Assembly (NCBI GenBank): GCA_021848885.1
Contig: JAJZTN010000005.1
Span: forward strand, 1-36,613
Direction: 5' to 3'
Source of the DNA: Actinomycetes bacterium
GTDB lineage: Bacteria; Actinomycetota; Actinomycetes; JAJZTN01
Length of the DNA stretch: 36,613 nt
Shown here: positions 1 to 9,330 of the stretch, piece after piece
How the letters are laid out: each line of letters opens with the position of its first letter
Position numbering within the stretch: position 1 is the first letter of the stretch
Translations under genes and position numbers: made by a program
Notes under the pieces: generated by a model
The model's input: the letters and a program-made list of their open reading frames with translations, nothing else
What the model was told of the DNA's origin: nothing
Databases searched by the model: none

Positions 1-213
1 TGGGACTCCTACTCGGTGACCAAGGGAGTGGACGAGATCATCCCGGTGGACGTCTACGTGCCGGGCTGCCCACCTCGACCGGAGGCGCTGCTGCACGGCA
101 TCCTCAAGCTGCAGGAGAAGATCGCCAGCGAGCACCTCGGGCGCCGCTACACCCCCGACGAGAGCCCTGCCCCGTCGGTCGGAGCGCTTTCCCGGGATCT
201 GGTCCGGCCGTGA
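1..213 (+). CDS. nuoB: NADH-quinone oxidoreductase subunit B, 3' part
   Basis: This is the C-terminal 70 residues of the complex I subunit that holds iron-sulfur cluster N2, the last electron carrier before quinone. The reading frame is open from the first base, so the start lies outside the window. The visible part has the [12 protein letters not shown] motif, whose cysteine is the last N2 ligand in this family, followed by a short helix and a variable tail. Its stop overlaps the GTG start of nuoC (GTGA), so the two are translationally coupled. The other N2 cysteines cannot be checked here. Confidence 0.95.
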   Translation, partial: WDSYSVTKGVDEIIPVDVYVPGCPPRPEALLHGILKLQEKIASEHLGRRYTPDESPAPSVGALSRDLVRP

Positions 214-836
214 CAGTGCCCGAGCTTGGCGCTGAGGAGGTGCTGGCGGCTCTCACCGCGGCCGTCCCGCAGGCCAGTGGCGTCGTGGAGTTCGGCCAGG
301 CCAGTGTCGAGGTGCCGGCTGCCGCCTGGGTGCCCGCGCTGCGCCTGGCCCGCGATGAGCTCGGTGCGGACTTCTTCGACTGGCTCACCGCGGTGGACGA
401 GCTCGACGAGGGCTTCAGCGTGGTGGCCCACCTGTGGTCGATGCGAGCCCGGGCGCATGTGCTGCTGCGCACCCGGGTGCCTCGCGAGGCGGCCACCCTC
501 GCCTCGGCCACGGAGGTCTTCGCGGGAGCGGCCTGGCACGAGCGGGAGACCTTCGAGATGTTCGGCATCACCTTCACTGGATTCAGTGAGGTGACCGGTC
601 TGGGCCTTCGGCCGCTGCTGCTGCCCGACGGTTTCAGCGGGCACCCGCTGCGCAAGGACTTCGTGCTGGCCGCCCGGGTGGCGAAGCCGTGGCCCGGGGC
701 GAAGGAGCCTGGCGAGAGCGACGCCGACACCGTCGGCCACCCCCGACGGCGCACCCTGCCGCCCGGGGTGCCCGAGCCGGAGGTCTGGGGCCCTCACCCG
801 ATCGGTGCCCCGGCGGGACCGGAGGAAGCGCCGTGA
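210..836 (+). CDS. nuoC: NADH-quinone oxidoreductase subunit C
   Basis: This is the 30-kDa-type peripheral-arm subunit of complex I, which scaffolds the quinone-site module. It has 208 residues. The family signature [11 protein letters not shown] lies near residue 110, followed by a HPLRKDF segment near residue 150. The last 45 or so residues are proline-rich and not conserved. The GTG start overlaps the nuoB stop, and its own stop overlaps the nuoH start. NuoC is normally followed by, or fused to, NuoD. No NuoD-like sequence is present in this ORF or after it. Confidence 0.93.
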   Translation: MTVPELGAEEVLAALTAAVPQASGVVEFGQASVEVPAAAWVPALRLARDELGADFFDWLTAVDELDEGFSVVAHLWSMRARAHVLLRTRVPREAATLASATEVFAGAAWHERETFEMFGITFTGFSEVTGLGLRPLLLPDGFSGHPLRKDFVLAARVAKPWPGAKEPGESDADTVGHPRRRTLPPGVPEPEVWGPHPIGAPAGPEEAP

Positions 837-1789
837 GCGTGCTCGACCTTCTGCTGCGCCTGGTCTTGCTGCTGGCCTGCTTCTTGGTGCTGCCGCTGGT
901 GGTCGGCCAGATCGAGCACAAGGCCATGGCGCATATGCAGTCCCGGCTCGGCCCGATGTACGCCGGTGGCTTCCACGGCTGGGCGCAGCTGGTCGCCGAC
1001 GGGGTGAAGTTCGCCCAGAAGGAGGACGTGCTTCCAGCCGCGGCCGACCCGTGGGTCTTCCGGCTGGCCCCGGCGTTGGCGCTGCTGCCCTACCTCGTCG
1101 TGCTGGCCCTCATCCCGGTCGGTGCGGGTCAGGCCGTCGTCAGCGCCGATGTGGGGATCTTCCTCGTGCTCGCCGTCATGGGCATAGGGATCATCGGCAC
1201 GGTCATGGCCGGCTGGGCCAGTGCCAACAAGTTCTCCGTGCTCGGTGCGCTGCGCGCCGCGGCCCAGCTGCTCTCCTACGAGCTGCCCCTCGTGCTGGCG
1301 GCCGCCTCGGTGGCGATGGCCGCCGGCACGCTGTCACTTCCGGGCATCGTGGAGGCGTGGCGGCCCTGGTGGCTGCTCTGGCAGCTGCCTGGGGCGCTGA
1401 TCTTCCTGGTGGCTGGGCTGGCCGAGCTGTCCCGCTCCCCGTTCGACATGCCCGTGGCCGAGTCGGAGATCATCTTCGGGGCCTACACGGAGTACGCCGG
1501 GCTGCGTTTCGCGCTTTTCCTGCTCGCCGAGTACGCCGGCATCGTGGTGCTCGGCGCCCTTACCACGGTGCTCTTCCTGGGTGGCTGGAAGTGGCCGTTC
1601 CTGGTCGGGGGCCTCGGCTGGCTGTGGACCCTGGTCAAGACGCTGGCCGTGGCGTTCCTGGTCATCTGGCTGCGCGTGAGCCTGCCCCGGCTGCGCGAGG
1701 ACCAGCTGCAGCGGCTGGCCTGGGCGTGGCTGGTCCCGCTGGCCCTGGTCCAGCTGATGATCACCGGGGTGGTCCGTGTGATGGGGTGA
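833..1789 (+). CDS. nuoH: NADH-quinone oxidoreductase subunit H
   Basis: This is the membrane subunit that forms much of the quinone chamber and links the peripheral arm to the pump arm. It has 318 residues and about eight hydrophobic helices. Visible family motifs are the first-loop stretch ending SRLGP near residue 40, and AELSRSPFDMPVAESE followed by EYAG near residues 200-225. The GTG start at 833 overlaps the nuoC stop (GTGA). The open frame reaches further upstream, but that part is arginine-rich and only shadows nuoC. The usual E-R pair of the first loop reads E-H here. A 133-bp gap to nuoI follows, the only sizeable gap in the operon. Confidence 0.95.
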   Translation: MSVLDLLLRLVLLLACFLVLPLVVGQIEHKAMAHMQSRLGPMYAGGFHGWAQLVADGVKFAQKEDVLPAAADPWVFRLAPALALLPYLVVLALIPVGAGQAVVSADVGIFLVLAVMGIGIIGTVMAGWASANKFSVLGALRAAAQLLSYELPLVLAAASVAMAAGTLSLPGIVEAWRPWWLLWQLPGALIFLVAGLAELSRSPFDMPVAESEIIFGAYTEYAGLRFALFLLAEYAGIVVLGALTTVLFLGGWKWPFLVGGLGWLWTLVKTLAVAFLVIWLRVSLPRLREDQLQRLAWAWLVPLALVQLMITGVVRVMG

Positions 1790-1922
1790 ACCCGCTGCGC
1801 GGCCGCGGCCGAAGGTGATGCCCGCAACATCACGGGTGCTCACCCCCAAGCAATGCCCGAACACGAAGTGTGAGGGCTAGCCTGACGCCTGCGAGGCGGG
1901 GCTACGTCGAGGAAGGTGGACG

Positions 1923-2474
1923 GTGGGTCTTCCCGGACGAGGGCTGGCCGGAGGTCTCGCGACGACCTTTCGCACGATGACCCGTCGCAGCATCACCCAG
2001 CAGTACCCCGACGTCTCCCCCGACCTGCCGCCGCGCACCCGCGGTGTCATCGCCCTGCTCGAGGAGAACTGCACGGTCTGCATGCTGTGTGCCCGGGAGT
2101 GCCCGGACTGGTGCATCTACATCGACTCGCACAAGGAGACGTTGCCGGCTACCACCGAGGGCGGGCGGGAGCGCACCCGCAACGTGCTGGACCGCTTCGC
2201 CATCGACTTCTCGCTGTGCATGTACTGCGGGATCTGCATCGAGGCGTGCCCCTTCGACGCGCTGTTCTGGTCCCCGGAGTTCGAGTACGCCGAACTGGAC
2301 ATCCGCGAGCTCGTGCACGAGCGGGACCGGCTGGCGCTGTGGATGGACACCGTTCCCCCGCCCCCACCGCTGGACCCGGGCGCGGAGGAGGCCAAGGAGA
2401 TCGCCGCGGCGCGCAAGGCGGTCGCCGCGCCGGCACCCACCGGTGACCGCCACGGTGAGGGAGCCGCACGTTGA
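1923..2474 (+). CDS. nuoI: NADH-quinone oxidoreductase subunit I (2x[4Fe-4S])
   Basis: This is the ferredoxin-like subunit that carries clusters N6a and N6b and passes electrons towards NuoB. It has 183 residues. Two classical binding motifs are intact: [12 protein letters not shown] with cysteines 50, 53, 56 and 60, and [12 protein letters not shown] with cysteines 99, 102, 105 and 109. The GTG start is supported by GAGGAAGG six bases upstream. The tail after about residue 145 is Pro/Ala-rich. The 133-bp gap upstream contains small imperfect hairpins and a TAGCCT sequence, but no convincing promoter. The stop overlaps the nuoJ start (TTGA). Confidence 0.95.
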   Translation: MGLPGRGLAGGLATTFRTMTRRSITQQYPDVSPDLPPRTRGVIALLEENCTVCMLCARECPDWCIYIDSHKETLPATTEGGRERTRNVLDRFAIDFSLCMYCGICIEACPFDALFWSPEFEYAELDIRELVHERDRLALWMDTVPPPPPLDPGAEEAKEIAAARKAVAAPAPTGDRHGEGAAR

Positions 2475-3013
2475 ACGCGGCGGTCACCGTGGTGTTCGCC
2501 CTGCTGGGCGTGCTCGCCGTCGGTTCGGCGCTGCTCGTGGTGACCACCCGTCAGGTGGTGCACGCCGCGCTGTGGCTGGTCGTCGCCCTGGGCGCCGTGG
2601 CCGGCTGCTACCTGCTGCTGCGCGCCGAGTTCGTCGCCTGGGTGCAGGTGCTGGTCTATGTCGGGGCCGTCGTGGTGCTGCTGCTGTTCGCCCTCATGCT
2701 GACCAAGGCGCCGATCGGGGTGTCGGAGGACCTTGACGCCGGGCTGGCCCAGCGGGTGGTCGCGGCGATGGTGGCCTTGGCCACCGGGGCCCTGCTGGTC
2801 ACCGTGCTGGTCGACGGCTTCAGTGGCGAGGTCATCGACCAGGGCGCCACGGGAGGAGCCCCGGCCATCGGTGCCTCGGTCTTCCGCAGCTGGGTGCTGC
2901 CCTTCGAGGTGCTCTCCGTGCTGCTGCTGGCCGCGCTGGTCGGGGCGATCGTGCTGTCCCGCCGAGACGTGCCCGGCGCCGGGGCGGCCGACTCGGTGGC
3001 GGGGGGCCGTTGA
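2471..3013 (+). CDS. nuoJ: NADH-quinone oxidoreductase subunit J
   Basis: This is an antiporter-arm membrane subunit of complex I, 180 residues with five predicted transmembrane helices. The segment [20 protein letters not shown] near residues 57-76 is the conserved helix that contains the pi-bulge in this family. The start is TTG, overlapping the nuoI stop, with GAGGGAG about seven bases upstream. No ATG or GTG start fits the conserved first helix. The stop shares one base with the nuoK ATG. Confidence 0.94.
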   Translation: MNAAVTVVFALLGVLAVGSALLVVTTRQVVHAALWLVVALGAVAGCYLLLRAEFVAWVQVLVYVGAVVVLLLFALMLTKAPIGVSEDLDAGLAQRVVAAMVALATGALLVTVLVDGFSGEVIDQGATGGAPAIGASVFRSWVLPFEVLSVLLLAALVGAIVLSRRDVPGAGAADSVAGGR

Positions 3014-3339
3014 TGCCGCTGCTGCTGCCGCTGCTGGTCGCGACCGGGCTCTTCACCGCTGGGCTCTACGGCGTACTCGCCCGACGCAACGCGGTGCTGG
3101 TGCTGATGGGCGTCGAGCTCATGCTCAACGCCGCCAACCTCATGCTCGTCGCCTTCGGCGCGTGGCTGGCCGACACCCTGCTGGCCGGGCAGGTGCTCAC
3201 CCTCTTCGTCATAACGGTTGCTGCCGCCGAGGTCGGCCTGGGCCTGGCGATCGTGCTGATGGTCTACCGGCAGCGGCGCAGCATCGCCCTGGACGAAATG
3301 ACCGACCTGCACGAGAGCCGGACGGCGGGGCTGTCGTGA
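3013..3339 (+). CDS. nuoK: NADH-quinone oxidoreductase subunit K
   Basis: This is the small MrpC-like subunit with three transmembrane helices, 108 residues including a hydrophilic tail. The family motif [16 protein letters not shown] lies near residues 34-49 and includes the conserved membrane glutamate. A second membrane glutamate is in [11 protein letters not shown] near residue 75. An in-frame TTG lies directly before the ATG, but the ATG giving a one-base TGATG overlap with nuoJ is the better start. The stop overlaps nuoL. Confidence 0.95.
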   Translation: MPLLLPLLVATGLFTAGLYGVLARRNAVLVLMGVELMLNAANLMLVAFGAWLADTLLAGQVLTLFVITVAAAEVGLGLAIVLMVYRQRRSIALDEMTDLHESRTAGLS

Positions 3340-5282
3340 GTGCCGTGCTCGTCGTACTGCTGCCCGCACTTCCCTTCCTGGCCGCGGTGCTGGCGCTGTC
3401 GGTCGGCCGCGCCGCGCCCCGGCTGGTCGCCCCCACCGTCATCACCGGGACAGCGTTGGCGTGGCTGGCCGCCCTGGGGCTGCTGGCCGGGGACATCTCC
3501 TCCGGCGGTGCGAACGTCTCGGTCGCCGGCCCGGTTGTGCCCACCGGAGGGCCGCGGTTGGGCATCGACCTGCACCTGGACGGGCTGGCTGCGGTCGTCT
3601 CCTTCATGGTCACCACCGTGGCGCTGGCCGTGCAGGTGTACTCCACCGGCTACCTGCGCCACGACGGGCACGCTCGGCCCGGCCCGCGCTACCCCTCCTA
3701 CGCTGCGCTGGTCGCCGTCTTCACCGCGGCGATGCTGCTGGTCGTGGTGGCCGACGACCTGTTCGTCCTGATCGTGGGCTGGGAGGTCATGGGGGCCTGC
3801 TCGTACTTCCTCATCGGCCACCACTGGGAGGAGGAGGGCGCCCGGGCGGCGGCCGTCAAGGCCTTCGTGATGACCCGCATCGGCGACGTGGGCCTGCTCT
3901 TCGGCGTCTTCGCGCTGGGCGTGGGCGCAGGCAGCTTCGGCATTCGAGACGTCACCGCCGCGGTGCTGAGCGGGCGCATGGCGGCGAGCACCCTCACCGC
4001 CGGCGGCCTGCTGCTGCTGCTCGGGGTGGTCGGCAAGTCCGCGCAGTTCCCGCTGCACAGCTGGCTGCCCGACGCGATGGCCGGCCCGACCCCGGTCAGC
4101 GCCCTCATCCACGCCGCGACGATGGTCGCCGCCGGTGTCTACCTGGTGGCCCGCATGGACGAGGTCTTCCTGGCCTCCTCGACCACCCTGGTGGCCCTCG
4201 CCCTCGTCGCCGCGATCACCATGCTCGGTGCCGCGCTGGCCGCCCTGGCCCAACCCGACCTCAAGCGGGTGCTGGCGTGGTCGACCGTCTCGCAGCTGGC
4301 CTACATGCTCGCCGCGCTGGCCGCCGGATCCTATGTCGCGGCTGGCTTCCACCTGCTCACCCACGCGGCCTTCAAGGCGCTGCTCTTCCTCTGCGCGGGG
4401 GCCGTGGCGCACACGGTGGGCAGCACACTGCTGGCCGACATGGGGGGGCTGCGCCGGCGGATGCCGCTGACCGCCTCGGTCATGGCGGTGGGGCTGCTCG
4501 CCCTGGCCGGGGTGCCGCCGCTGTCCGGCGGGTTCTCCAAAGAGGCGGTGCTCGGTGCGGTGGAGGAGGCCGCACTCGGCCACTCGCCGCTGCCCGCATG
4601 GGCCGGTTGGGTCCTGCTGCTGTCCGCGCTGGCCACCGTCGCGGTCACCGCGGCGTACACCACCCGGGCCTGGCTGCTGGCCTTCGAGGGTCCCGAGGCG
4701 GCGTCGCGAGCAGCCTCCCACGGCGTGCCGGTCTACCCGCCCACGGACCCGCCGGCATCGATGGCCGGACCGATGCTGCTGCTGGCCGTGCCGGCCGCGC
4801 TGCTCGGGCTGGCCGGGCTGTCGGGAAGCTGGCTGCCGTCCTGGCTGGGTCGCGGCGGGCCGGGGGAGACCGGTGTCTTCGCCGCGGCCGTCGAGCACAC
4901 CCTCAGTTTCGGTTGGGTCACCACGGTCGCCTCGCTGCTGCTGGTTGCGGTGGGCGCCGGCGGCACCTTCCTCGCCTGGCGCTCGGCCGGGCGCACCGAC
5001 CCGGCGCTGCACCTGGGTCGGGCCCGGGCCCTGCTGACCGAGGGCTTCCGGGTCGACGAGGTCTACCAGGTCACCGTTGTCGCAGCGGTGCAGGCGCTGC
5101 GCGCGGTGCCGGCGTGGGTCGACCGTGATGTCATCGATGTCTACGTGCAGGGCAGTGCGCGCACCGCGACGGCTCTCGGCCGGGTGCTGCGGGTCAGCCA
5201 GCTGGGTCAGGTGCAGGTCTATATCGGCATGGCCCTGGCCGGGGCGACTCTGGTGGGGCTGGCGGCGGTGGTGGCGCGATGA
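3336..5282 (+). CDS. nuoL: NADH-quinone oxidoreductase subunit L
   Basis: This is the distal Mrp-antiporter-like proton pump of complex I, 648 residues. The conserved membrane glutamate is E150 in [16 protein letters not shown]. The pump-channel lysine is K234 in [19 protein letters not shown], and [10 protein letters not shown] follows further on. The C-terminal part contains the region that forms the lateral helix and the last transmembrane helix. The GTG start overlaps the nuoK stop. The frame is open far upstream, but that part only shadows nuoJ and nuoK. The stop overlaps the nuoM ATG (ATGA). Confidence 0.95.
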   Translation: MSAVLVVLLPALPFLAAVLALSVGRAAPRLVAPTVITGTALAWLAALGLLAGDISSGGANVSVAGPVVPTGGPRLGIDLHLDGLAAVVSFMVTTVALAVQVYSTGYLRHDGHARPGPRYPSYAALVAVFTAAMLLVVVADDLFVLIVGWEVMGACSYFLIGHHWEEEGARAAAVKAFVMTRIGDVGLLFGVFALGVGAGSFGIRDVTAAVLSGRMAASTLTAGGLLLLLGVVGKSAQFPLHSWLPDAMAGPTPVSALIHAATMVAAGVYLVARMDEVFLASSTTLVALALVAAITMLGAALAALAQPDLKRVLAWSTVSQLAYMLAALAAGSYVAAGFHLLTHAAFKALLFLCAGAVAHTVGSTLLADMGGLRRRMPLTASVMAVGLLALAGVPPLSGGFSKEAVLGAVEEAALGHSPLPAWAGWVLLLSALATVAVTAAYTTRAWLLAFEGPEAASRAASHGVPVYPPTDPPASMAGPMLLLAVPAALLGLAGLSGSWLPSWLGRGGPGETGVFAAAVEHTLSFGWVTTVASLLLVAVGAGGTFLAWRSAGRTDPALHLGRARALLTEGFRVDEVYQVTVVAAVQALRAVPAWVDRDVIDVYVQGSARTATALGRVLRVSQLGQVQVYIGMALAGATLVGLAAVVAR

Positions 5283-6799
5283 GTGCGGTGCTTCCCCTGC
5301 TCGACCTGCTCCCGGCCGCCGGCGCGCTCGGCCTGCTGGTGGCCGGTCGGGAGCGTGGAGAGCGCATCGCCCGCCCGCTGGGCGTGGCGGTGGCTGGTCT
5401 GACCACCCTCCTCGCCGTCCTCGCCACCGGCGCGGCGGTGCGGACCCGCGGCTTCGCCCTGCAGGTCGACACCGTGTGGGTGCGTGCTCTCGGCGTGCAC
5501 GCCCATCTGGGCATCGACGGGATTTCCGCCCCGCTGGTGCTGCTCACCGCGGTGCTCGTGCTGTGCGGGCTGGTCTACACCTGGCGGGTGCTTCCCGAGC
5601 CGGGCCGGGCGCGTGAGCTGGTCGGGCTCATCCTGGTGCTGGAGTCCGGGGCGCTGGGCACCTTCACCGCCCTGGACCTGCTGCTCTTCTTCGTCGCCTT
5701 CGAGACCGTGCTGGTCCCGATGTGGTTCATCGTCGCGGTGTGGGGCGACCCGCACGACCCGGTTGCCCGGCGCGGCGCCGCCACGACGTTCATCCTCTAC
5801 ACCGCCCTGGGCTCGGCCGTCATGCTGGCCGGCCTGCTGCTGGTGGGGCTGCGCGCGGGCACCTTCGACATGACCGCCCTGACGGCGATGCACGGGGCCG
5901 GGCTGGCTGCCGGCACCCAGGTGGTGGCGGTGCTGGCGATCGGGCTGGGGTTGGCGGTCAAGACCCCGATGTGGCCGCTGCACACCTGGCTCCCCGGGGC
6001 GCACACCGCCGCCCCCACGGTCGGGTCGGTGCTGCTGGCAGGGGTGCTGCTGAAGATGGGCACTTATGGCCTGGTCCGCATCGTCGTGCCGATCCTGCCC
6101 GCCGGGGCCAGGGCGGTCTTCCCGTGGCTGGGCGTGCTCGCGGTGGTCGGCATCCTGCACGGTGCGCTGGCCTGCCTGGGTCAGCGTGACCTCAAGCGGC
6201 TGGTCGCCTACTCCAGCGTCGGGCACATGGGATTCGTGCTGTTCGGCATCGCGACGCTGACCCCGGTCGGGATCAACGGCGCGCTCTACGCCAACGTCGC
6301 ACACGGAGTCGTCACCGGTCTGCTGTTCTTCCTCGTCGGCTCGCTCAAGGACCGTTTCGGCAGTGTGGAGCTGTCCCGGCTCGGCGGTCTCTACGCCACC
6401 CACCCACGCATCGGTGGGCTGCTCGCCCTTGCCGCGGTGGCCAGCCTCGGGCTGCCCGGTCTGGTCGGCTTCTGGGGTGAGATGCTCGCCCTGCTGGGCG
6501 CCTACCAGGCCGGGACGTTGGGCTGGCGGCTGCTCATGGTGGCCGCCGGAGCCGGTGCCGTGCTCACCACGCTGTACTTCCTGCGGATGCTTCGCCGGGT
6601 CGCCCAGCAGCCCCGCGACCCTCTCGCGGGCTCAGTGCCGCCCGGCGGTGGGCCACTGGACCCGCGCTCCGACGTCACCGGCTTCGAGGTCGCCTCGTTC
6701 TCCCCGCTGGTGCTGGCCACCGTCGTGCTCGGCCTGGCTCCCTGGGTGCTGCTGGGGCTGACCGACCCGGTGGTCCGGCTCCTCACCGGGGGGGCCTAG
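5279..6799 (+). CDS. nuoM: NADH-quinone oxidoreductase subunit M
   Basis: This is the middle antiporter-like proton-pumping subunit, 506 residues with about fourteen transmembrane helices. The conserved glutamate is in FFVAFETVLVPMWFIV. The channel lysine is in LAVKTPMWPLHTWLPGAH, and a second lysine is in GVLLKMGTYGL. DLKRLVAYSSVGHMGFV matches the conserved broken-helix region. It starts with an ATG overlapping the nuoL stop and ends directly against nuoN. Confidence 0.95.
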   Translation: MSAVLPLLDLLPAAGALGLLVAGRERGERIARPLGVAVAGLTTLLAVLATGAAVRTRGFALQVDTVWVRALGVHAHLGIDGISAPLVLLTAVLVLCGLVYTWRVLPEPGRARELVGLILVLESGALGTFTALDLLLFFVAFETVLVPMWFIVAVWGDPHDPVARRGAATTFILYTALGSAVMLAGLLLVGLRAGTFDMTALTAMHGAGLAAGTQVVAVLAIGLGLAVKTPMWPLHTWLPGAHTAAPTVGSVLLAGVLLKMGTYGLVRIVVPILPAGARAVFPWLGVLAVVGILHGALACLGQRDLKRLVAYSSVGHMGFVLFGIATLTPVGINGALYANVAHGVVTGLLFFLVGSLKDRFGSVELSRLGGLYATHPRIGGLLALAAVASLGLPGLVGFWGEMLALLGAYQAGTLGWRLLMVAAGAGAVLTTLYFLRMLRRVAQQPRDPLAGSVPPGGGPLDPRSDVTGFEVASFSPLVLATVVLGLAPWVLLGLTDPVVRLLTGGA

Positions 6800-8266
6800 G
6801 TGAGCCTCACCCAGTCGGTGGACCTGCTGGCCATCGCCCCGCCCATGCTCACCATGCTCGGCGCCCTGGTGGTGCTGGCGCTGGACCTGCTGCTGCCCCG
6901 CGGGCTCGTGCTGGCCAGGGCCCTTCCTGCCCTCGGCGCCCTCGGGCTGGCGGCACTGTCGGAGCTCGCGTTGGCCAGCGGGACCCGGGCCACCTTCTGC
7001 GTGCCCGGTCCGGGTGCTCCGGCCTGCTCCTTCGTCGCCGACCGGCTCACCCTGGTCATCGGCCTGGTGGTGCTGGCCGGGGCGTTCATCGTCGGGTTGC
7101 TGTCGACCCGCACCGTGGTCGAGGACAACCTGCCTGCGGGTGAGCACTTCGCTCTCATGATGTTCTCGGTGACGGGGGCCCTCACCCTGGCCGGAGCGCG
7201 AGACCTGCTCACCCTCATCGTGGCCCTGGAAACCGTCTCCCTGCCCGTCTACGCCATGGTCGGGTTGCGTCGTGACGACCGGCGCTCGGGTGAGGCTGCC
7301 CTGAAGGTCTTCCTGGTCTCGGTGGCCGCGACGGCGGTGACCATCCTGGGTGCCGCGCTGGTGTACGGCACCACGGGTGCGGTGCACCTGAGCCGGATCG
7401 CCGCGGCGCTGGCCCAGCCGAGCCCGGCCGCCGACGCCCGGGCCCTGGCAGTGGTGCTCGTCGTGGCCGGCTTCGCCTTCAAGGTGGCCGTCGTACCCTT
7501 CCATGGCTGGGTGCCCGACACCTACACCGGGGCGCCGCTGCCGGTGGCGGCCTACCTCTCGGTGGTCTCCAAGGCCGCCGGTGTGGCCGGCCTGGTGCTT
7601 CTGCTCGACCTGGGGCTGGCTCCTGCTGCCGGCACGTGGAGCCCCATCCTGGCCGTGCTTGCCGCCGCCACGATGACCGTGGGCAACATCTTCGCGCTGC
7701 GTCAGGGCGATGCGGTCCGGCTGCTGGCCTGGTCCTCGGTCGCGCAGGCAGGGTTCATCGTCGCCCCCCTGGGTGCGGTCGGTGCCGGTGGCCGCGGGGC
7801 ACCGAGCGCCCTGGCCGCCTCGATCGGCTACCTGGCGGCCTACGCCGTGGTCAACCTGGGCGCCTTCTCGGTCGTCACGGTGCTGGCCCGCGACGGGGCC
7901 GGCACCGCCCTGGCCGGGCTGCGCGGGCTGGGCCGGCGGGAGCCGTTCGCCGCCGTCGCGTTGGCGTTCTTCCTGCTCTGCCTGGCCGGCCTGCCACCTG
8001 GCCTGGTCGGGCTGTTCGCCAAGGTGCGTGTCTTCGGCCCGCCCGTGCAGTCCGGGGTCGGCTGGCTCGCCGTGGTCATGGCGGTCAACGTGGTGCTCGG
8101 CCTGGGCTACTACCTGCGATGGGTGGCGCTGCTCTTCTCCCGTGGCGGGCCGGACGCCCAGCCCCGCAGGGTGGGCACGGCTGACGGGCTTGCCGTGGCA
8201 CTGGCGCTCGCGGGTGCGGTCGTGTTCAGCGTGCTGCCGGGTGCGCTTTTCGGCCTGGCCGGCTGA
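6800..8266 (+). CDS. nuoN: NADH-quinone oxidoreductase subunit N
   Basis: This is the antiporter-like proton-pumping subunit nearest the quinone module, 488 residues. Family motifs are VALETVSLPVYAMVGL with the membrane glutamate, AFKVAVVPFHGWVPDTYTGAP with the channel lysine, and LLAWSSVAQAGF. The GTG start follows the nuoM TAG with no gap, and a G-run just upstream can serve as ribosome binding site. It ends the nuo operon. No clear terminator is seen in the 200 bp that follow. Confidence 0.95.
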   Translation: MSLTQSVDLLAIAPPMLTMLGALVVLALDLLLPRGLVLARALPALGALGLAALSELALASGTRATFCVPGPGAPACSFVADRLTLVIGLVVLAGAFIVGLLSTRTVVEDNLPAGEHFALMMFSVTGALTLAGARDLLTLIVALETVSLPVYAMVGLRRDDRRSGEAALKVFLVSVAATAVTILGAALVYGTTGAVHLSRIAAALAQPSPAADARALAVVLVVAGFAFKVAVVPFHGWVPDTYTGAPLPVAAYLSVVSKAAGVAGLVLLLDLGLAPAAGTWSPILAVLAAATMTVGNIFALRQGDAVRLLAWSSVAQAGFIVAPLGAVGAGGRGAPSALAASIGYLAAYAVVNLGAFSVVTVLARDGAGTALAGLRGLGRREPFAAVALAFFLLCLAGLPPGLVGLFAKVRVFGPPVQSGVGWLAVVMAVNVVLGLGYYLRWVALLFSRGGPDAQPRRVGTADGLAVALALAGAVVFSVLPGALFGLAG

Positions 8267-8466
8267 GCGGCGCCCCGGCGCGAGCATCGGCGGCAGGCCC
8301 GGCGGGTGCATCGCAGGCCAGAACGGTGGGGTGCGGCGCAGGTCACGATCTGGGCACAGCCGTTAATCGCGGGTACGCCGGGGAACGTCGCTGCCTCCGA
8401 TGCTCGTTGCTCGTCTCGGCACCGCCGCAGGCCAGAGGTGGCGTGCGGCCCGGACGAGGAGCACGC

Positions 8467-9312
8467 GTGCTAGCGCATTCAGACCGACTCGGCGCCCTGG
8501 CGCTGCTCGGCGCCCCGGCTGGGGCCGGGCTGTTGCTGGGAGCGGCGTTCGGTCCCACCGGTCTGGCGGTCGCGGTCCCGACCGTGCTGGGCGGCGCGGC
8601 GCTGGCCTGGTTCGGCGGCTCCGGTGTGGCGTTGCGCGCCGTCGGCGCCCAACCGGTCGGGGAGGCCCAGCAACCCGTTCTGCACAGCATCGTCAGGGAG
8701 CTGTGCACCGCCGCGCGCGCCCCTATGCCGCGCATCTACGTCTGGCCGAGCCCGGCCCCGAACGCCTTCGCCACCGGGCGGGACCCTCGCCACGCCGCCG
8801 TGTGCACCACCGAGGGGTTGCTGGCCGTGCTCGACGAGCGTGAGCTGCGCGCCGTGCTGGCGCACGAGCTGTCCCATGTCCAGCACCGAGACACCCAACG
8901 CGCCTCGGTGGCCGGGGTGGTCGCCGCCGGGTTGCTGGTGCTGGCCAGTGTCGCGGTCCTGTCCCCTCGGCGGGAGGAGGAGGCCACACACCGGGCCCTG
9001 CTCAGCGTGCTGCTCGGCGCGCTCGCCGCCGGGGTGGTGCGCCTCGCGGTGGGCCGCTCCCGCGAGCTGCGCGCCGACACCTGCGCCGCGGTGCTCACCG
9101 GCGACCCCCGGGCACTGTCGCGTGCGCTTCGCAAGCTCGATGCCGGTGCCCAGCTCATGCCGATGTCACCGGGGCGCTGGCTGGCCGCCACCGGGCACCT
9201 CATGATCGCTGACCCGGCCCCGGGGCGCACCGTGGGCCGGCTGCTGCGCACGCACCCTCCGATGGCCGAGCGGATCGCTCGGCTGGAGAGCCTGGCCGCA
9301 CAGGCGGACTGA
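8467..9312 (+). CDS. htpX: HtpX-like M48 membrane zinc protease
   Basis: This is a membrane-bound metalloprotease of the HtpX (M48B) family, linked in other bacteria to turnover of misfolded membrane proteins. It has 281 residues, the usual size. Two N-terminal transmembrane segments (about 9-58) precede the zinc site HELSH at 133-137, and the third ligand is the glutamate in SRELRAD at about 200. Two more hydrophobic segments lie between these. The GTG start is chosen for GAGGAG five bases upstream and agreement with family length; the frame stays open about 140 bp further upstream without family-like sequence. The gene directly follows the nuo cluster, as I recall for Streptomyces. Confidence 0.88.
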   Translation: MLAHSDRLGALALLGAPAGAGLLLGAAFGPTGLAVAVPTVLGGAALAWFGGSGVALRAVGAQPVGEAQQPVLHSIVRELCTAARAPMPRIYVWPSPAPNAFATGRDPRHAAVCTTEGLLAVLDERELRAVLAHELSHVQHRDTQRASVAGVVAAGLLVLASVAVLSPRREEEATHRALLSVLLGALAAGVVRLAVGRSRELRADTCAAVLTGDPRALSRALRKLDAGAQLMPMSPGRWLAATGHLMIADPAPGRTVGRLLRTHPPMAERIARLESLAAQAD

Positions 9313-9318
9313 GGCCTC

Positions 9319-9324
9319 TACCCT
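9319..9324 (+). promoter_or_regulatory. -10 box of a probable leaderless purU mRNA
   Basis: TACCCT matches the actinobacterial TANNNT -10 pattern. It ends seven bases before the G of the purU GTG, so transcription would start at the start codon itself. No ribosome binding site lies before purU, which fits a leaderless message. No good -35 box is visible. Confidence 0.55.
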
Positions 9325-9330
9325 TGTGCG

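Noticed and set aside
8282-8405. GAGCATCGG and CCGATGCTC 106 bases apart between nuoN and htpX
   Set aside because: Nine-base inverted pairs at this distance are expected by chance, and nothing else supports a structure.
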